Positions 24,001-28,518 of a stretch of 64,000 nt of DNA are shown here, piece after piece; position 1 is the first letter of the stretch, and each line of letters begins with the position of its first letter. The DNA is taken from positions 1,745,501 through 1,809,500 of the forward strand of contig JAZGTN010000044.1 of assembly GCA_037783415.1 (NCBI GenBank), written 5' to 3'. Below the pieces are notes generated by a model that saw only the letters and a program-made list of their open reading frames with translations, searched no databases and was not told the origin of the DNA. This stretch comes from Leptasterias polaris. Its lineage: Eukaryota > Echinodermata > Asteroidea > Forcipulatida > Asteriidae. The position numbers were made by a program, and so were the translations under genes.

Positions 24001-24072
24001 AAGAGGATCCAGCAAGCCATCCGAGACCTGGAGAAGAAAGATAACGAGCTGCCAGGAACATCTTACAGCTAG
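1..24072 (+). CDS. DGKD/DGKH-like: Diacylglycerol kinase, type II (delta/eta-like), 3' part of gene
   Basis: The enzyme phosphorylates diacylglycerol to phosphatidic acid with ATP at membranes, ending DAG signalling. Twenty exons (listed separately) join with compatible phases to 968 codons and a TAG. In order: catalytic DAGKc part with the glycine-rich GGDGS motif (fragment residues 41-45) and GTGND (about 70-74); a serine- and acid-rich linker (about 210-465); the accessory DAGKa domain (about 500-735, with [16 protein letters not shown] and FWGTTKED); a helical region; and a SAM domain (about 890-965). Type II DGKs are defined by a split catalytic region, and delta, eta and kappa differ in tails; SAM is found in delta and eta, where it drives oligomerisation. 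The gene enters from the left edge, so PH and C1 domains are not seen. No frameshift or stop interrupts the model. Delta versus eta cannot be decided here, and one invertebrate gene may be ancestral to both. Confidence 0.95.
118..336 (+). repeat. 18-bp minisatellite in DGK intron
   Basis: About a dozen head-to-tail copies of an 18-bp unit containing TTGTTGGGATCG begin about 45 bp after the DGK donor. Successive GTTGGGATCG cores lie exactly 18 bp apart (126, 144). Because 18 is a multiple of three, two frames stay open, giving spurious hexapeptide-repeat ORFs. Degenerate TGTTGGGA-rich DNA continues to about 790. Confidence 0.95.
337..792 (+). repeat. Degenerate continuation of the TTGTTGGGA repeat
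   Basis: Repeated words such as GGGAATGTT, TGTTGGGA and GGATTGTTTG recur at irregular intervals. This looks like decayed minisatellite grading out of the clean 18-bp array. No coding signal is seen; open frames on the minus strand are low-complexity Asn/Pro/Ser runs. Confidence 0.7.
897..1005 (+). CDS. DGK exon with GGDGS nucleotide-binding motif
   Basis: Acceptor TTGTTGACAG at 896 and donor CAG|GTAGAT at 1006. Phase 2 in, phase 0 out. It encodes [20 protein letters not shown] followed by [21 protein letters not shown] is the ATP-binding glycine motif of the DAG kinase catalytic domain; the second glycine is needed for activity in characterised family members. Confidence 0.97.
1121..1325 (+). 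repeat. tRNA-Leu-derived SINE, 5'-truncated
   Basis: Contains the body of the SINE seen intact at 45746-46077: a CCCAGGGG-TAAATGGG start, the ACTCCCCAGGGAGCTGAGA block, GGAATGTTATTGGCCCAAT and the terminal GATACGTTGTTGTAAAATG. The tRNA head is missing. Confidence 0.75.
1326..2780. other. DGK intron, no gene recognised
   Basis: AT-rich unique-looking intronic DNA. I see no coding similarity, tRNA or clear repeat, apart from short low-complexity runs. It separates the GGDGS exon from the GTGND exon. Confidence 0.6.
2781..2920 (+). CDS. DGK exon, catalytic domain with GTGND motif
   Basis: Acceptor CCTAACCAG before 2781 and donor GATAG|GTAAGA at 2921. Encodes [20 protein letters not shown] and then an acidic stretch, ending [17 protein letters not shown] is the second strongly conserved catalytic motif of DAG kinases. 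Phase 0 in, phase 2 out. Confidence 0.97.
2993..3546 (+). mobile_element. Fold-back element split by a later TTAA-MITE
   Basis: The segments 2993-3048 and 3434-3546 match the left-centre and right parts of the intact element at 27703-27932 (shared CTTGCGCGTTCAC, GATTTGCATTGTTACGTCAT, CGGCCGTTAAGCAGCT and ATTGGGC). The sequence between them is a separate element, so this copy was interrupted after it inserted. Confidence 0.75.
3049..3433 (+). mobile_element. TTAA-target MITE (about 385 bp)
   Basis: Starts TTAAAGGCACTGGACACG, and its right end is the imperfect reverse complement (AATGTGTCCAGAGCCTTTAA). Other copies are at 21612, 23069 (minus), 27944 and 36449. It sits inside another repeat and TTAA is present at both edges, as expected for a TTAA-specific superfamily (piggyBac or Kolobok). 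It has no transposase. Internal open frames recur in all copies and are repeat artefacts. Confidence 0.85.
3751..3960 (+). CDS. DGK exon, end of catalytic domain and inter-domain segment
   Basis: Acceptor GTGGATGCAG, donor GCAAA|GTAAGT. Phase 2 in and out. Encodes [20 protein letters not shown], then a charged segment and [20 protein letters not shown]. The YEDSVAAHL block is typical of delta/eta DGKs. Confidence 0.95.
3985..4512 (+). mobile_element. TTAA-MITE copy interrupted by a SINE body
   Basis: Left part (GGTAATTGTCAAAGA, CTCACTTGGTG) and right part (GGTCATCGAAGTTGCAAG, CTTTCAGATGCC, AAAATTACCTCTTTCTC) match the MITE at 3049-3433. About 230 bp of unrelated repeat separates them. Confidence 0.7.
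4060..4273 (-). repeat. SINE body, antisense copy nested in a MITE
   Basis: Reverse complement of the body at 51213-51478 and 11150-11390. Shared words on its sense strand include TTGGGAAGGTAGTGCATTCT, GGATGATACCCATGCCTACA and CTTGAAGTGGCC. Its T-rich border on the + strand is an A-rich SINE tail read backwards. Confidence 0.75.
4513..5991. other. DGK intron with degenerate dispersed repeats
   Basis: Words such as GAGACTTGGGATGTCTTAT recur near 4570, 5650 and 5765, with GGGAGAAA- and AACATGATGTA-like spacers. Between 5470 and 5800 this forms an irregular tandem repeat of roughly 110-130 bp. A GC-rich, CpG-rich patch lies near 5820-5900. No coding similarity was recognised. Confidence 0.5.
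5992..6088 (+). CDS. DGK exon, inter-domain segment
   Basis: Acceptor TTTTATTTTAG, donor GAAAAG|GTACGT. Phase 2 in, phase 0 out. Encodes [20 protein letters not shown] and onward to VMKEK. The [10 protein letters not shown] block is nearly invariant in delta/eta DGKs. Confidence 0.95.
6449..6722 (+). CDS. DGK exon, linker with [12 protein letters not shown] block
   Basis: Acceptor TTTATCACAG, donor GAGAAAG|GTAAGA. Phase 0 in, phase 1 out. Begins [20 protein letters not shown], then a Pro/Thr-rich spacer, and ends with [20 protein letters not shown]. The last block is conserved among type II DGKs, while the spacer is variable in the family. Confidence 0.95.
6786..7005 (+). repeat. tRNA-Leu-derived SINE, 5'-truncated
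   Basis: Starts at CCAGGGGTATAAATGGG and ends in a TTATTATTATT tail, with the ACTCCCCAGGGAGCTGAGA block in between. It lies within the DGK intron, about 60 bp past a donor. Confidence 0.85.
7099..7407 (+). CDS. DGK exon, Ser/Glu-rich linker
   Basis: Acceptor TTTTTTTCAG, donor AAGGCAG|GTAGGT. Phase 1 in and out. Opens with [10 protein letters not shown], conserved in delta/eta DGKs, then an Ala/Lys-rich helix-like stretch and a long acidic Ser-rich region. The composition suggests a disordered, possibly phosphorylated segment between the split catalytic halves. Confidence 0.92.
7408..8413. other. DGK intron, no gene recognised
   Basis: Unique-looking intronic DNA with a short TGTGTG/CTCTCT run near 7471-7505. 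One possible in-frame alternative terminal exon near 7922 is discussed in the findings. Confidence 0.5.
8414..8611. mobile_element. Palindromic MITE, CAGGGCCCAATTTCATAGAG family
   Basis: Starts CAGGGCCCAATTTCATAGAG and ends with the reverse complement (CTATGAAATTGGGCCCTG), with internal inverted GTTAAGCA/TGCTTAAC-type words. Other copies: 9667, 17026, 18270, 27538 and 61127. Both ends are intact in this copy; it is non-autonomous. Confidence 0.88.
8706..9000. mobile_element. MITE with CACCCGGTTCAGACAGG inverted ends
   Basis: The left end CACCCGGTTCAGACAGGCGC is mirrored by CCCCTGTCTGAATCGGGTG at the right. The centre contains TACATGAAAAGT, GGACGCGCTGGAAGTCGAAAG and CATGAGCCGAAC, all shared with the truncated copy at 13031-13300. 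No coding capacity. Confidence 0.85.
9135..9254 (+). CDS. DGK exon with a GC donor
   Basis: Acceptor CCCATGTAG and a non-canonical donor CTTCCAG|GCAAGT at 9255. Phase 1 in and out. Encodes [20 protein letters not shown] and ends [10 protein letters not shown]. Ser/Arg-rich linker, weakly conserved in the family. It is supported mainly by phase fit, an otherwise perfect GC-AG donor and the [10 protein letters not shown] / [10 protein letters not shown] composition. Confidence 0.72.
9325..9482 (+). repeat. Dispersed repeat containing GCTGAAGCAGCTATAACTAG
   Basis: About 155 bp shared with 13300-13460 (GCCGTAGCCAAACCCGTG, GTTAGTGGGTCACTATGTCA, CATGTTTGTGTGTAATTTTA). The two copies are about 90% alike by eye. 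The family is unknown to me. Confidence 0.75.
9667..9863. mobile_element. Palindromic MITE, CAGGGCCCAATTTCAT family
   Basis: Same family as 8414-8611, with shared AGCTAAGCACAACAAAA, GTTACCAGCCAAAATACCAT and GACTGGT-TCCTGCT words. The ends are mutated (GGGCCTAATTTC at left, GAAATTGCGTCC at right). Confidence 0.85.
10497..10553 (+). CDS. DGK exon, short linker exon
   Basis: Acceptor CTGGTTGTAG, donor AAA|GTAAGT. Phase 1 in and out, 57 bp. Encodes [18 protein letters not shown]. It is accepted because it keeps the reading frame between its neighbours and both splice sites are strong. Confidence 0.75.
10580..11060 (-). repeat. Degraded tRNA-derived SINE material, antisense
   Basis: The + strand shows reversed tRNA-like words (GGGTTCGAACC-type near 10733, CCCATGACCTTTGCCATTCT and AGCAGATGTCTTACTACTAG near 11000-11040) matching the antisense tRNA-Glu-like SINE at 40535-40690 and 57826-58045. 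The interior is rearranged. Confidence 0.6.
11108..11395 (+). repeat. SINE body copy
   Basis: Contains GTTGGGAAGGTAGTGCATCC, GGATGATACCCATGCCTACA, GGGGGTAACCCTGTTTCAGC and the final GGCCGTCCGTGGCCTTGTGA. A fuller copy with a tRNA-Leu-like head is at 51085-51480. Ends in an A-rich tail. Confidence 0.8.
11446..11560. mobile_element. Truncated TTAA-type MITE
   Basis: Matches the right end of the element at 23578-23945 (ACAGGTTTGTTATTTCATGT, ACTGTCTGCGACTATTTTGT, CAGCTCTACCAATCCTGTAT). Confidence 0.7.
11640..12020 (+). pseudogene. CR1/L2-like non-LTR retrotransposon 3' end, frameshifted
   Basis: Conceptual fragments include [20 protein letters not shown], the widely conserved WGxRxF-xxPxLWNSLP block at the C-terminal end of CR1/L2-type reverse transcriptases. 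The reading frame shifts upstream of this block. The 3' tail reads GACAGATATGGCGCATTACA followed by a TTA microsatellite (11981-12020), as in the copy at 13640. Confidence 0.82.
12260..12590 (+). mobile_element. Penelope-like or retrozyme-like repeat with hammerhead-like motif
   Basis: A TATAAATGG word at 12260 is followed 37 nt later by CTGACGA (12297), a 6-bp stem (GACTAG / CTAGTC) and GAAACG. Downstream sequence (CGGCAGTG-AGTTAATA, CCGGCCGATTTCCTACCTCC, CAGTTCTTTTCAGAACTGAG, CAAAATCTACCTAGCAAGTA) recurs at 15757-16020 and 18856-19065. Assignment to Penelope-like elements rests only on the ribozyme-like motif. Confidence 0.5.
12297..12335 (+). ncRNA. Hammerhead-ribozyme-like motif
   Basis: CTGACGA fits the CUGANGA core. 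GACTAG-AGCAAG-CTAGTC gives stem II, GAAA follows, then C-G and a GTT that fits the NUH cleavage triplet, and GTCTC (12292) pairs with GAGAC (12331) as a 5-bp stem I. One extra T lies between the core and stem II, and stem III would be only 2 bp without a loop, so activity, if any, would need a dimer. Confidence 0.4.
12632..12752 (+). CDS. DGK exon, start of accessory domain region
   Basis: Acceptor TTGAATTGTAG, donor TCAGT|GTGAGT. Phase 1 in, phase 2 out. Encodes [20 protein letters not shown] and ends [11 protein letters not shown]. The I/L-S-K-x-L-L-A-N-A-D pattern resembles the segment just before the accessory domain in delta/eta DGKs. Confidence 0.9.
13031..13300. mobile_element. MITE copy, right end replaced
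   Basis: Matches 8706-9000 from CACCCGGTTCAGACAGG through CATGAGCCGAAC and CCTGTCTGAAACC, but the right inverted end is absent. It runs directly into the repeat at 13300-13460. Confidence 0.8.
13300..13460 (+). repeat. Dispersed repeat containing GCTGAAGCAGCTATAACTAG
   Basis: Second copy of the repeat at 9325-9482, joined to the right-truncated MITE. Confidence 0.75.
13640..14117 (+). pseudogene. CR1/L2-like non-LTR retrotransposon 3' end
   Basis: An open stretch of about 116 codons ends at 14028. It carries [20 protein letters not shown] and later [20 protein letters not shown], both hallmark blocks of the reverse transcriptase C-terminus in CR1/L2/Rex-type elements, then a LKTHLF motif and stop. 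The 3' UTR (CAGGAGTGTC, GACAGATATGGCGCACTACA) ends in an ATT microsatellite at 14091-14117. It is 5'-truncated, as is usual for such insertions. Confidence 0.9.
14336..14532. mobile_element. MITE with GGGATGTTTTGGTTCATAAC inverted ends
   Basis: The left GGGATGTTTTGGTTCATAAC is matched by GTTATGAACCAAAACATCCC at the right. The copy at 39545-39735 is nearly identical, suggesting fairly recent spread. Confidence 0.9.
14572..14682 (+). CDS. DGK exon, accessory domain
   Basis: Acceptor TTTTATTATTCAG, donor TGCAG|GTGAGT. Phase 2 in and out. Encodes [20 protein letters not shown] then [11 protein letters not shown], among the most conserved blocks of the DGK accessory domain. Confidence 0.97.
14990..15391 (+). 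pseudogene. CR1/L2-like retrotransposon 3' end, second subfamily
   Basis: Conceptual reading from 14993 gives [20 protein letters not shown], later [20 protein letters not shown] and [12 protein letters not shown] before a stop: the same C-terminal reverse transcriptase blocks in a different subfamily. The 3' end GCGCATAGGGACTTAGCAG... runs to a TTATTATTATTATT tail that stops about 10 bp before the next DGK exon. Confidence 0.85.
15401..15602 (+). CDS. DGK exon, accessory domain
   Basis: Acceptor ATTATTAACCAACAG, donor GACGAG|GTTGGT (weak). Phase 2 in, phase 0 out. Encodes [20 protein letters not shown], later [20 protein letters not shown] and FWGTTKEDE. These are core blocks of the accessory domain. 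Confidence 0.97.
15757..16020 (+). mobile_element. Copy of the CGGCAGTGAAGTTAATA repeat
   Basis: Same family as the 3' part of 12260-12590 (GTAGTCCCGGCCGATTTC, CTTTTCAGAACTGAGAAGTC, CAAAATCTACCTAGCAAGTA) and extends to ACATGGTGTTACAGCAAACC. Confidence 0.8.
16107..16220 (+). CDS. DGK exon, accessory domain
   Basis: Acceptor TTGTCATGTAG, donor GCTCAG|GTGAGA. Phase 0 in and out. Encodes [20 protein letters not shown] then [18 protein letters not shown], strongly conserved in delta/eta DGKs. Confidence 0.97.
16270..16540 (-). repeat. tRNA-derived SINE, antisense
   Basis: On the minus strand, TAGCTCAGTTGGTAGAGC (a type-I A box) is followed by CAGGTTCAAGCC-like B-box sequence about 30 nt later. 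A second copy, itself interrupted, is at 37012-37265. The flanking body is not conserved enough to define the ends. Confidence 0.65.
16730..16864 (+). CDS. DGK exon, accessory domain end
   Basis: Acceptor TTATCTTGTAG, donor GATAAG|GTACGT. Phase 0 in and out. Encodes [20 protein letters not shown] and [20 protein letters not shown], conserved through the DGK family as the end of the accessory domain. Confidence 0.97.
17026..17202. mobile_element. Palindromic MITE, CAGGGCCCAATTTCAT family
   Basis: Left end truncated. Contains AGCTAAGCACAACAAAATCA, TAAGGTTACCAGCCAAAGTA and the right end TTCTATGACATTGGGCCC. Confidence 0.8.
17203..17688. other. DGK intron, no gene recognised
   Basis: Purine-rich intronic DNA without a recognised repeat or coding block. 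Confidence 0.5.
17690..17825 (-). mobile_element. Short inverted-repeat element with GAAACGTTGAG word
   Basis: Flanked by inverted copies of GGTAACACCATGT. The minus strand reads GATCGAAACGTTGAGTCG and CAGTTCTTTTCAGAACC, words shared with the 12260-12590 repeat, so this is probably an internally deleted relative. Confidence 0.65.
18124..18251 (+). CDS. DGK exon, post-accessory region
   Basis: Acceptor TTCCGGCCTAG, donor ACATG|GTACGT. Phase 0 in, phase 2 out. Encodes [20 protein letters not shown] and then a charged stretch ending [18 protein letters not shown] is conserved in delta/eta DGKs. Confidence 0.93.
18270..18440. mobile_element. Palindromic MITE, left-truncated
   Basis: The GGGCCCAATT left end jumps directly to GCTTAACAATTGTCTGCTAA, and the right end TCTATGAAATTGGGCCCTG is intact. 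It begins about 20 bp after a DGK donor. Confidence 0.82.
18856..19065 (+). mobile_element. Copy of the CCGGCCGATTTC repeat
   Basis: Contains GGCCGATTTCTTACCTCCCG, CAGTTCTTTTCAGAACTGAG, AAAATCTACCTAGCAAGTAG and ACATGGTGTTACCGCAATAC. Same family as 15757-16020. Confidence 0.8.
19150..19261 (+). CDS. DGK exon, helical C-terminal region
   Basis: Acceptor GTGTGTGTTCAG, donor GGAGAG|GTGAGT. Phase 2 in, phase 0 out. Encodes [20 protein letters not shown] then [17 protein letters not shown], aligning in pattern with the helical segment before the SAM domain of delta/eta DGKs. Confidence 0.9.
19452..19664 (+). CDS. DGK exon, helical C-terminal region
   Basis: Acceptor TTGTCCCTGCAG, donor TTACAC|GTATGT. 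Phase 0 in and out, 71 codons. Encodes [20 protein letters not shown], a Leu/Ala-rich helix and an acidic tail. Family conservation is moderate. Confidence 0.9.
19745..20818 (+). repeat. 17-bp minisatellite, about 63 copies, DGK intron
   Basis: The unit is ACAAACTGTTCAAGTTG, with variants at the last five bases (AGTAT, ATTTAG, ACTAG). CAAACTGTTCAA cores are exactly 17 bp apart (19749, 19766). Longer-period order is visible: blocks of variant units recur, implying duplication of multi-unit segments. Confidence 0.97.
20884..21016 (+). CDS. DGK exon before SAM domain
   Basis: Tandem acceptor TTTGTCAGCAG: the exon may start at 20884 or 20887. Donor GAACAT|GTAAGT. Phase 0 in, phase 1 out. Encodes [20 protein letters not shown] then [20 protein letters not shown], a basic segment leading into the SAM domain. 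Confidence 0.92.
21375..21520 (+). CDS. DGK exon, SAM domain
   Basis: Acceptor CGATGTTGCAG, donor CTGAAG|GTAAGG. Phase 1 in, phase 0 out. Encodes [20 protein letters not shown] then [20 protein letters not shown] and LK, a canonical SAM-domain core (WTxxQVxxWL...LGEY...F..N.I.G..LL.L...DL). In delta DGK this domain polymerises and controls localisation. Confidence 0.97.
21612..21988 (+). mobile_element. TTAA-target MITE
   Basis: TTAAAGGCACTGGACACC start and AAACGTGTTCAGTGTCTTTTAA end. It belongs to a subfamily with an internal GATAGGAATAAAAGGCTTCT block, shared with 27944 and 36449. Confidence 0.9.
22562..22600 (+). repeat. TTA microsatellite ending a degraded SINE
   Basis: A run of TTATTATTATT follows TTTTTACCCTTACACCGATG and GTGTTAAGCACTCTATACTC, words of the tRNA-Glu-like SINE family. 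Confidence 0.7.
22601..23050. other. A-rich intronic DNA with AAATAAAT repeats
   Basis: Between about 22740 and 22960 the + strand is dominated by AATAAATAAATA-like words, including a duplicated AAACTTGTAAATAAATAAAT block. Low complexity; no gene seen. Confidence 0.7.
23069..23453 (-). mobile_element. TTAA-target MITE, minus orientation
   Basis: Ends AACGTGTCCAGTGCCTTTAA on the + strand. The left side shows a short duplicated end (TTAAAGGCATGGACACGTTT occurs twice from 23049). The interior matches 3049-3433 in reverse. Confidence 0.9.
23576..23945. mobile_element. TTAA-type MITE, related family
   Basis: Starts TTAAAGGCCCTGTACACTAT and carries ATCGCGCGCGATAATAAACT in the middle. The right end, with ACCAATCCTGTATAATACCT, resembles the fragment at 11446. 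It ends about 25 bp before the last DGK exon. Confidence 0.75.
23971..24072 (+). CDS. DGK last exon, end of SAM domain and stop
   Basis: Acceptor GTTTACCATCAG. Phase 0, 33 codons and TAG. Encodes [20 protein letters not shown] then [23 protein letters not shown] is the final SAM helix in this family. Confidence 0.97.
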   Translation, partial: DIGVTKVGHIKRIQQAIRDLEKKDNELPGTSYS

Positions 24073-25135
24073 TGTCTGTGGTCACCCTTAACCCCCCTAT
24101 GCATAACCAGATGCAATCTGATGATTCGAAGCTCCTTGATTTTGTTGATTCCAGTGATGTGGATGGTTGTGAAGATGACAGGGATTTCAATTATTTTGTA
24201 TATGTATGTTTATTTTATGGGCATTGCTTGTTGTCCCTGTGATTTCATGAATTATGGTATAATTTTTTTATTTGTCCGATGTTAAGGGAGTATCCCAAAA
24301 GTCGGAATGGTACGACTGTTTTGATTGGATGATTTAACTGCTCACGCAGGCAGACATGGAACAGGCCATTTGATTGCAGGAGCATCCATTGGATTGTTCA
24401 AAATTCCAACATGTACATTTTTTATGTCTCAAAATGTTTCTCGTAGTTCCGCACTATGTTGCGGTCTAGCAGAATGATTTAGCGACCACTAGATTATGTG
24501 CAGTTGCCTACGACGGCTTCGTTCACGCATAGAATAGGCCTGACTTTTGAGGTGCTCCCTGTTGTTGTGCCAAAGTTAGTTCTTGTCTTTAAAACAACAG
24601 AATGCTGCAATTTTTTTGTTACTTTTTTAATATGTTCCATGAAATTAAACTTCTTCTTTTTTTACGTGACAGCGAAATTAGGTATAAGCAACTCATCCCA
24701 AATGGGGATCTGCTAAATACTAGTCTTGGTTCAAGCCGCTATCATAAAAATTATCACTGTACTGTATGATTTGCTGCATAGGTCCACTAATGACATGCAC
24801 AAACAGTTTGCATGCCTGATACTTCACAGAGACGAGGAGGCAATTAATTGCCTCTTTGCCCCTGTTCATTGCCTTGGTGTCCCCTGCCCTTGAAAGTCTA
24901 AATTTAAAGTCAGCTCATTGAGCTTCCCTTTACAAAGGGAAAAAAAATGCATTGCCCTTCCACAAGATCAGATCTTCAGGCCTGCAGTCAATGCTAGCAT
25001 GCGCCGTTGCAAATAAGGTGCTCTCAAAATAACTACACCAGGTTGGCTACAATAAGGGAATCCCTCTGTTGATGGCATTTTCACCACATGCATTAATAAA
25101 AGAACGTCTTGTACCAAGACTAATAAATTTATTGT
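24073..25135 (+). other. Likely DGK 3' UTR
   Basis: Non-coding sequence downstream of the stop without recognised transposon copies. Two polyadenylation hexamers AATAAA lie at 25095-25100 and 25122-25127, and another is at 27492. The true 3' end cannot be fixed without transcript data. Confidence 0.5.
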
Positions 25136-25701
25136 AAACTCAGGAATGGCTTGTTTATTGTCATCGCTTGGTGATACTGAGCGATGGAACTAACTTATAA
25201 TTGTGCATGGAACAGTTGTCATAATTGATATACATATTGATAAGAATTATCAATGTGTTATTTGAGGTGAAATGGTGTCAATTCTTAGTTTTTTTTATAC
25301 TTTATACCAATTTATCCTTTACCCACCACCAAGGGGAAACCTAGATTTCTAATTTGGAAAATGAGATGAATATTTGTTTTAAAAAATATGTATTTGCAAT
25401 ATATGAAAAATTATGATCCTTTATGTTAATTGTTGTTGACATCAACATATTTTTTGTGTTATATACTAATATGACAAAAAATGTAAATATTTGAACTGGA
25501 TTTAAGCACCAATAAGTAGTCCTGGAGTTCTGGAAGTCTAAGGATGAAGTTGTTCATGTGAGCAACTCGGTTAGAAACTCAGCAATTTTAATGCATGGTT
25601 GATTGGATCAGTAATGATGGTTTCAAATCCTACCTTGACATTTTCAGAACTACAGGGCCAAACCAACCATGCCTGGCAAGGCAAGGATTTGCATTGATAT
25701 G

Positions 25702-26280
25702 CAGTGTTGTAACCAAGTCATTTTTTGTCAAGTCAAGTCAAGTCGCAAGTCATCTTTGGTCAAGTCAAGTCAAGTCACAAGTCATTTTTGTTCAAGTCAA
25801 GTCAAGTCGCAAGTCAAATTTTCACAAGTCAAGTCAAGTCACAAGTCAAATTTTCGCAAGTCAAGTCAAGTCACAAGTCACATAATGTCCCGATAAGCCC
25901 ACTCCCATGATGATGTTGTGACAGACTAAATACAACCATGACAAAGACTAGGAGCCTCTAAATTGGAAAAGACGTGACCGCGTGCGTTGTGTAAACTGTG
26001 ATCGCAATGTGGTCCGTGTTTTGCGGAACTTCCGAGTGAATTGTTTCGACATTAATTTATCCGAACCCTAAAAATGTAAACGTATAACTTCACATTTAAT
26101 ATTCCTGTGTTGTAACCAAGTCATTTTTTCTCAAGTCAAGTCAAGTCGCAAGTCATATTTGCTCAAGTCAAGTCAAGTCACGAGTCATTTTTGCTCAAGT
26201 CAAGTCAAGTCGCAGGTCAATGAAATTAGCGACTCGAGTCTGACTCGAGTCCAAGTCACCGACTCGAGTCAACAACACTG
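25702..26280. mobile_element. hAT-like non-autonomous element with perfect 8-bp TSD
   Basis: Flanked by TTGATATG at 25694-25701 and again at 26281-26288. The ends are CAGTGTTGT and ACAACACTG. An 8-bp target duplication with CAGTG ends fits the hAT superfamily. The interior is mostly CAAGTCAAGTCAAGTCGC repeats in two clusters plus a GACTCGAGTC-rich right end. No transposase. Confidence 0.9.
25725..26225 (+). repeat. CAAGT-based tandem repeats inside the hAT-like element
   Basis: About 31-bp units of CAAGTCAAGTCAAGTCGC plus a T-rich spacer fill 25729-25880 and 26115-26225. About 230 bp of unique sequence separates the clusters, and both begin after GTTGTAACCAAGTCATTTTT, suggesting internal duplication. 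Confidence 0.85.
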
Positions 26281-26288
26281 TTGATATG

Positions 26289-27530
26289 GGAAAGTTCTGA
26301 GCCAGAATGTCAAAAAGGTCTAAATTTGATTGTGTAACTAACGTGCCATCTGTTGAAACCATGATGTGTTAATGTTTACATTTTGTACCAAGATGAAAAT
26401 AGAAACAACTTGATTATTTAAAGTGGAGGTTTTCTTTAGCACTGTTTTAGAGTTCGCTGTGAAGAGCTGGCCATAAAAAAACATTCATTCAAGTTGTGCA
26501 TGCTCCTAAAGCCTGTTTCATATTCTTAAGTCTGGTTAACAGTGAGGAAATGGCACAAACCGATTGTTTTCCTGACATAAACCTTCTTGTGAAGTATAAA
26601 CAATGCTTTATGGTTTGAGGAGTGGTCTTAAACAGCTCTTTTTACAACCGATATCATTCTATAAGAGTTCATTACATGGTGCTTCTGCAAACCTCGATTC
26701 TTATTGCCCTGCCGCAAAGTTTCAAATTCATTTTTATCTTAATTTTTTTTTTATTGTTTGCAGATGTGCCATGAGGCACACAGTAATATCCATAGCTTTT
26801 GACTTGCATCTTAAGTCAGAGGAAAATATTTGTCCTTAAAACAAATTTTAAAAGTAATTTGTTAATCATTCTAGTTTGTAAAAAAATTTGCCAGGATAAC
26901 TTGATTCATTTCTACCTTGACTGGAGTGGAGAAGAGATGTAAACCAGCCTTTCATATGTACATACATGTAACGTTCTTAAGCAACTTTTAGCGTAAAAAT
27001 GTTATCTCTTTTGAATATGCTCACCTGTAATATAGTTTAACTTTTTGATACATCAGAAGCAGTTTCCGGTAAAAGAAAACCGAGTCTTTTTTTTTCTATT
27101 TGCAGAAAAGTATATTCTGCTTCGATTTATAATTTATTGTTGACGAATAGGGAGACCAAGAATATAATATTTGAATTTTTCTATTTGTACTTGGAGTAAA
27201 TTCAAAACTCTTGATTCATTGGGATTTTTTAAGCAAGTGACTATCGTTGTAAATATTGGTACGAGTATCTGAAGACTTTTTGTCATCATTTGATATTATG
27301 AAGTCATTTCTATAGCATATTTAACCTACGACCTTTCATGATTTTTGCACAATGTTTGTACAGTTATTGAATACTTGTTTAAAGACATTGCACCAAAGAA
27401 TTACAGTAACTTAAAAATGTTGTTTCTCTTGTTTGAGTAAGCCAAAAAGACAGGAGTTTGGAGTTAGATTGTTGAACTTGTAAATCTGCATAATAAATTC
27501 AAGAGAAAATCAAAAAAATTTACTCTCAGG
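26289..27530. other. Unique-looking intergenic or extended 3' UTR DNA
   Basis: AT-rich with no recognised repeat or coding block. AATAAA at 27492 could end a long DGK transcript. Confidence 0.4.
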
Positions 27531-27537
27531 CCTACTT

Positions 27538-27710
27538 TTTGGCCCAATTTCATAAAGCTGGTAAGCAGAAATTATTGCAAAGCAAATTCCTTTGCTAAGC
27601 AAGTTGATAACAGGGCACCAGTCAAAATAATATGGAAACATGTCATTTTGGCTGGTATCCCGTATCTGTTCTGTGCTAAACAAATTACCAGGTTTGGGTC
27701 CAGGGCCCAA
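27538..27710. mobile_element. Palindromic MITE, truncated GGCCCAATTTCAT family
   Basis: GGCCCAATTTCATAAAGCTG at left and AGGGCCCAATTTCATAG at the junction with the next element. The interior has GGCACCAGTCAAAATAATAT and GGCTGGTATCC. Confidence 0.7.
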
Positions 27711-27932
27711 TTTCATAGAGCTGCTTAACGGTAACCAAATTTTTGTGCTAACTGTTCACAGGTTAGCAAGGCGGCGACCTTGCGCGTTCACAATGGATTT
27801 GCATTGTTACGTCATTCATTTTCGTGCAGTAAGCACCGGAAGGCTTTCGTGTGCTTCCGGTTACGTAGCGCTATGAAATAGAAACTCGCACGTAAGCACA
27901 GAATCGGCCGTTAAGCAGCTCCATGAAATTGG
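27703..27932. mobile_element. Intact fold-back element, CAGGGCCCAATTTCATAGAG ends
   Basis: The left end CAGGGCCCAATTTCATAGAG and the right GTTAAGCAGCTCCATGAAAT form inverted arms. The centre has CTTGCGCGTTCACAATGG and GTGCTTCCGGTTACG. It serves as the undisturbed reference for the split copy at 2993-3546. A related copy lies at 44240-44512. Confidence 0.85.
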
Positions 27933-27943
27933 TTCCTGATGTT

Positions 27944-28339
27944 AGGCACTGAACACGTTTGGTAATTGTCAAAGACCAGTATTCTCACTTGGTGTATCCC
28001 AACATATGCATAAAATAACAAGCCTGTGAAAATTTGGACTCAATTGGTCATTGAAGTTGCAAGAAAATGATGAAAGAAAAAACACCCTTGTTGTACAAAC
28101 ATGGAGGAAGGAAACACAAACAATTAGTGTGCTTTCAGATAGGAATAAAAGGCTTCTGGCCAGAAGTCTTTTATTATTTTAGTGAGAAATTACCTCTTTC
28201 TCAAAAACTACGTTACTTCAGAGGGAGTCGTTTCTCACAATGTTTTATACTATCAACAGCTCTCCGTTGCTCGTTACCAAGTAAGTTTTTATGCCAATAT
28301 ATATTTTGAGTAATTACCAAACGTGTACAGTGCCTTTAA
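27944..28339 (+). mobile_element. TTAA-target MITE
   Basis: GTTAGGCACTGAACACGTTT start, ACGTGTACAGTGCCTTTAA end. Same subfamily as 21612 and 36449, with about 20 extra bases (ATGGAGGAAGGAAACAC) in the middle. Confidence 0.9.
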
Positions 28340-28518
28340 TCACCTCATCGCAGTAAAGCATGAAGCGGGTTCATGGATTCTGTGGATGTTCAACCATAGA
28401 GAAAGGACATGTTTAACGGTGACTGTTCTTTCCTTTTTTCCACAAAGTTACATTCCTGTATTGGATTAACTTACACAATTAAGATTTGTTGTGGTTTTTG
28501 GATTACTAAGAACATCTG

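Noticed and set aside
25595..25910. Ser/Lys-rich open frames in three phases
   Set aside because: Generated by the CAAGTCAAGT tandem repeats of the hAT-like element.
25725..26225. CRISPR-like array
   Set aside because: Repeats and spacers are both repetitive, the genome is eukaryotic, and the block is bounded by transposon ends with a TSD.
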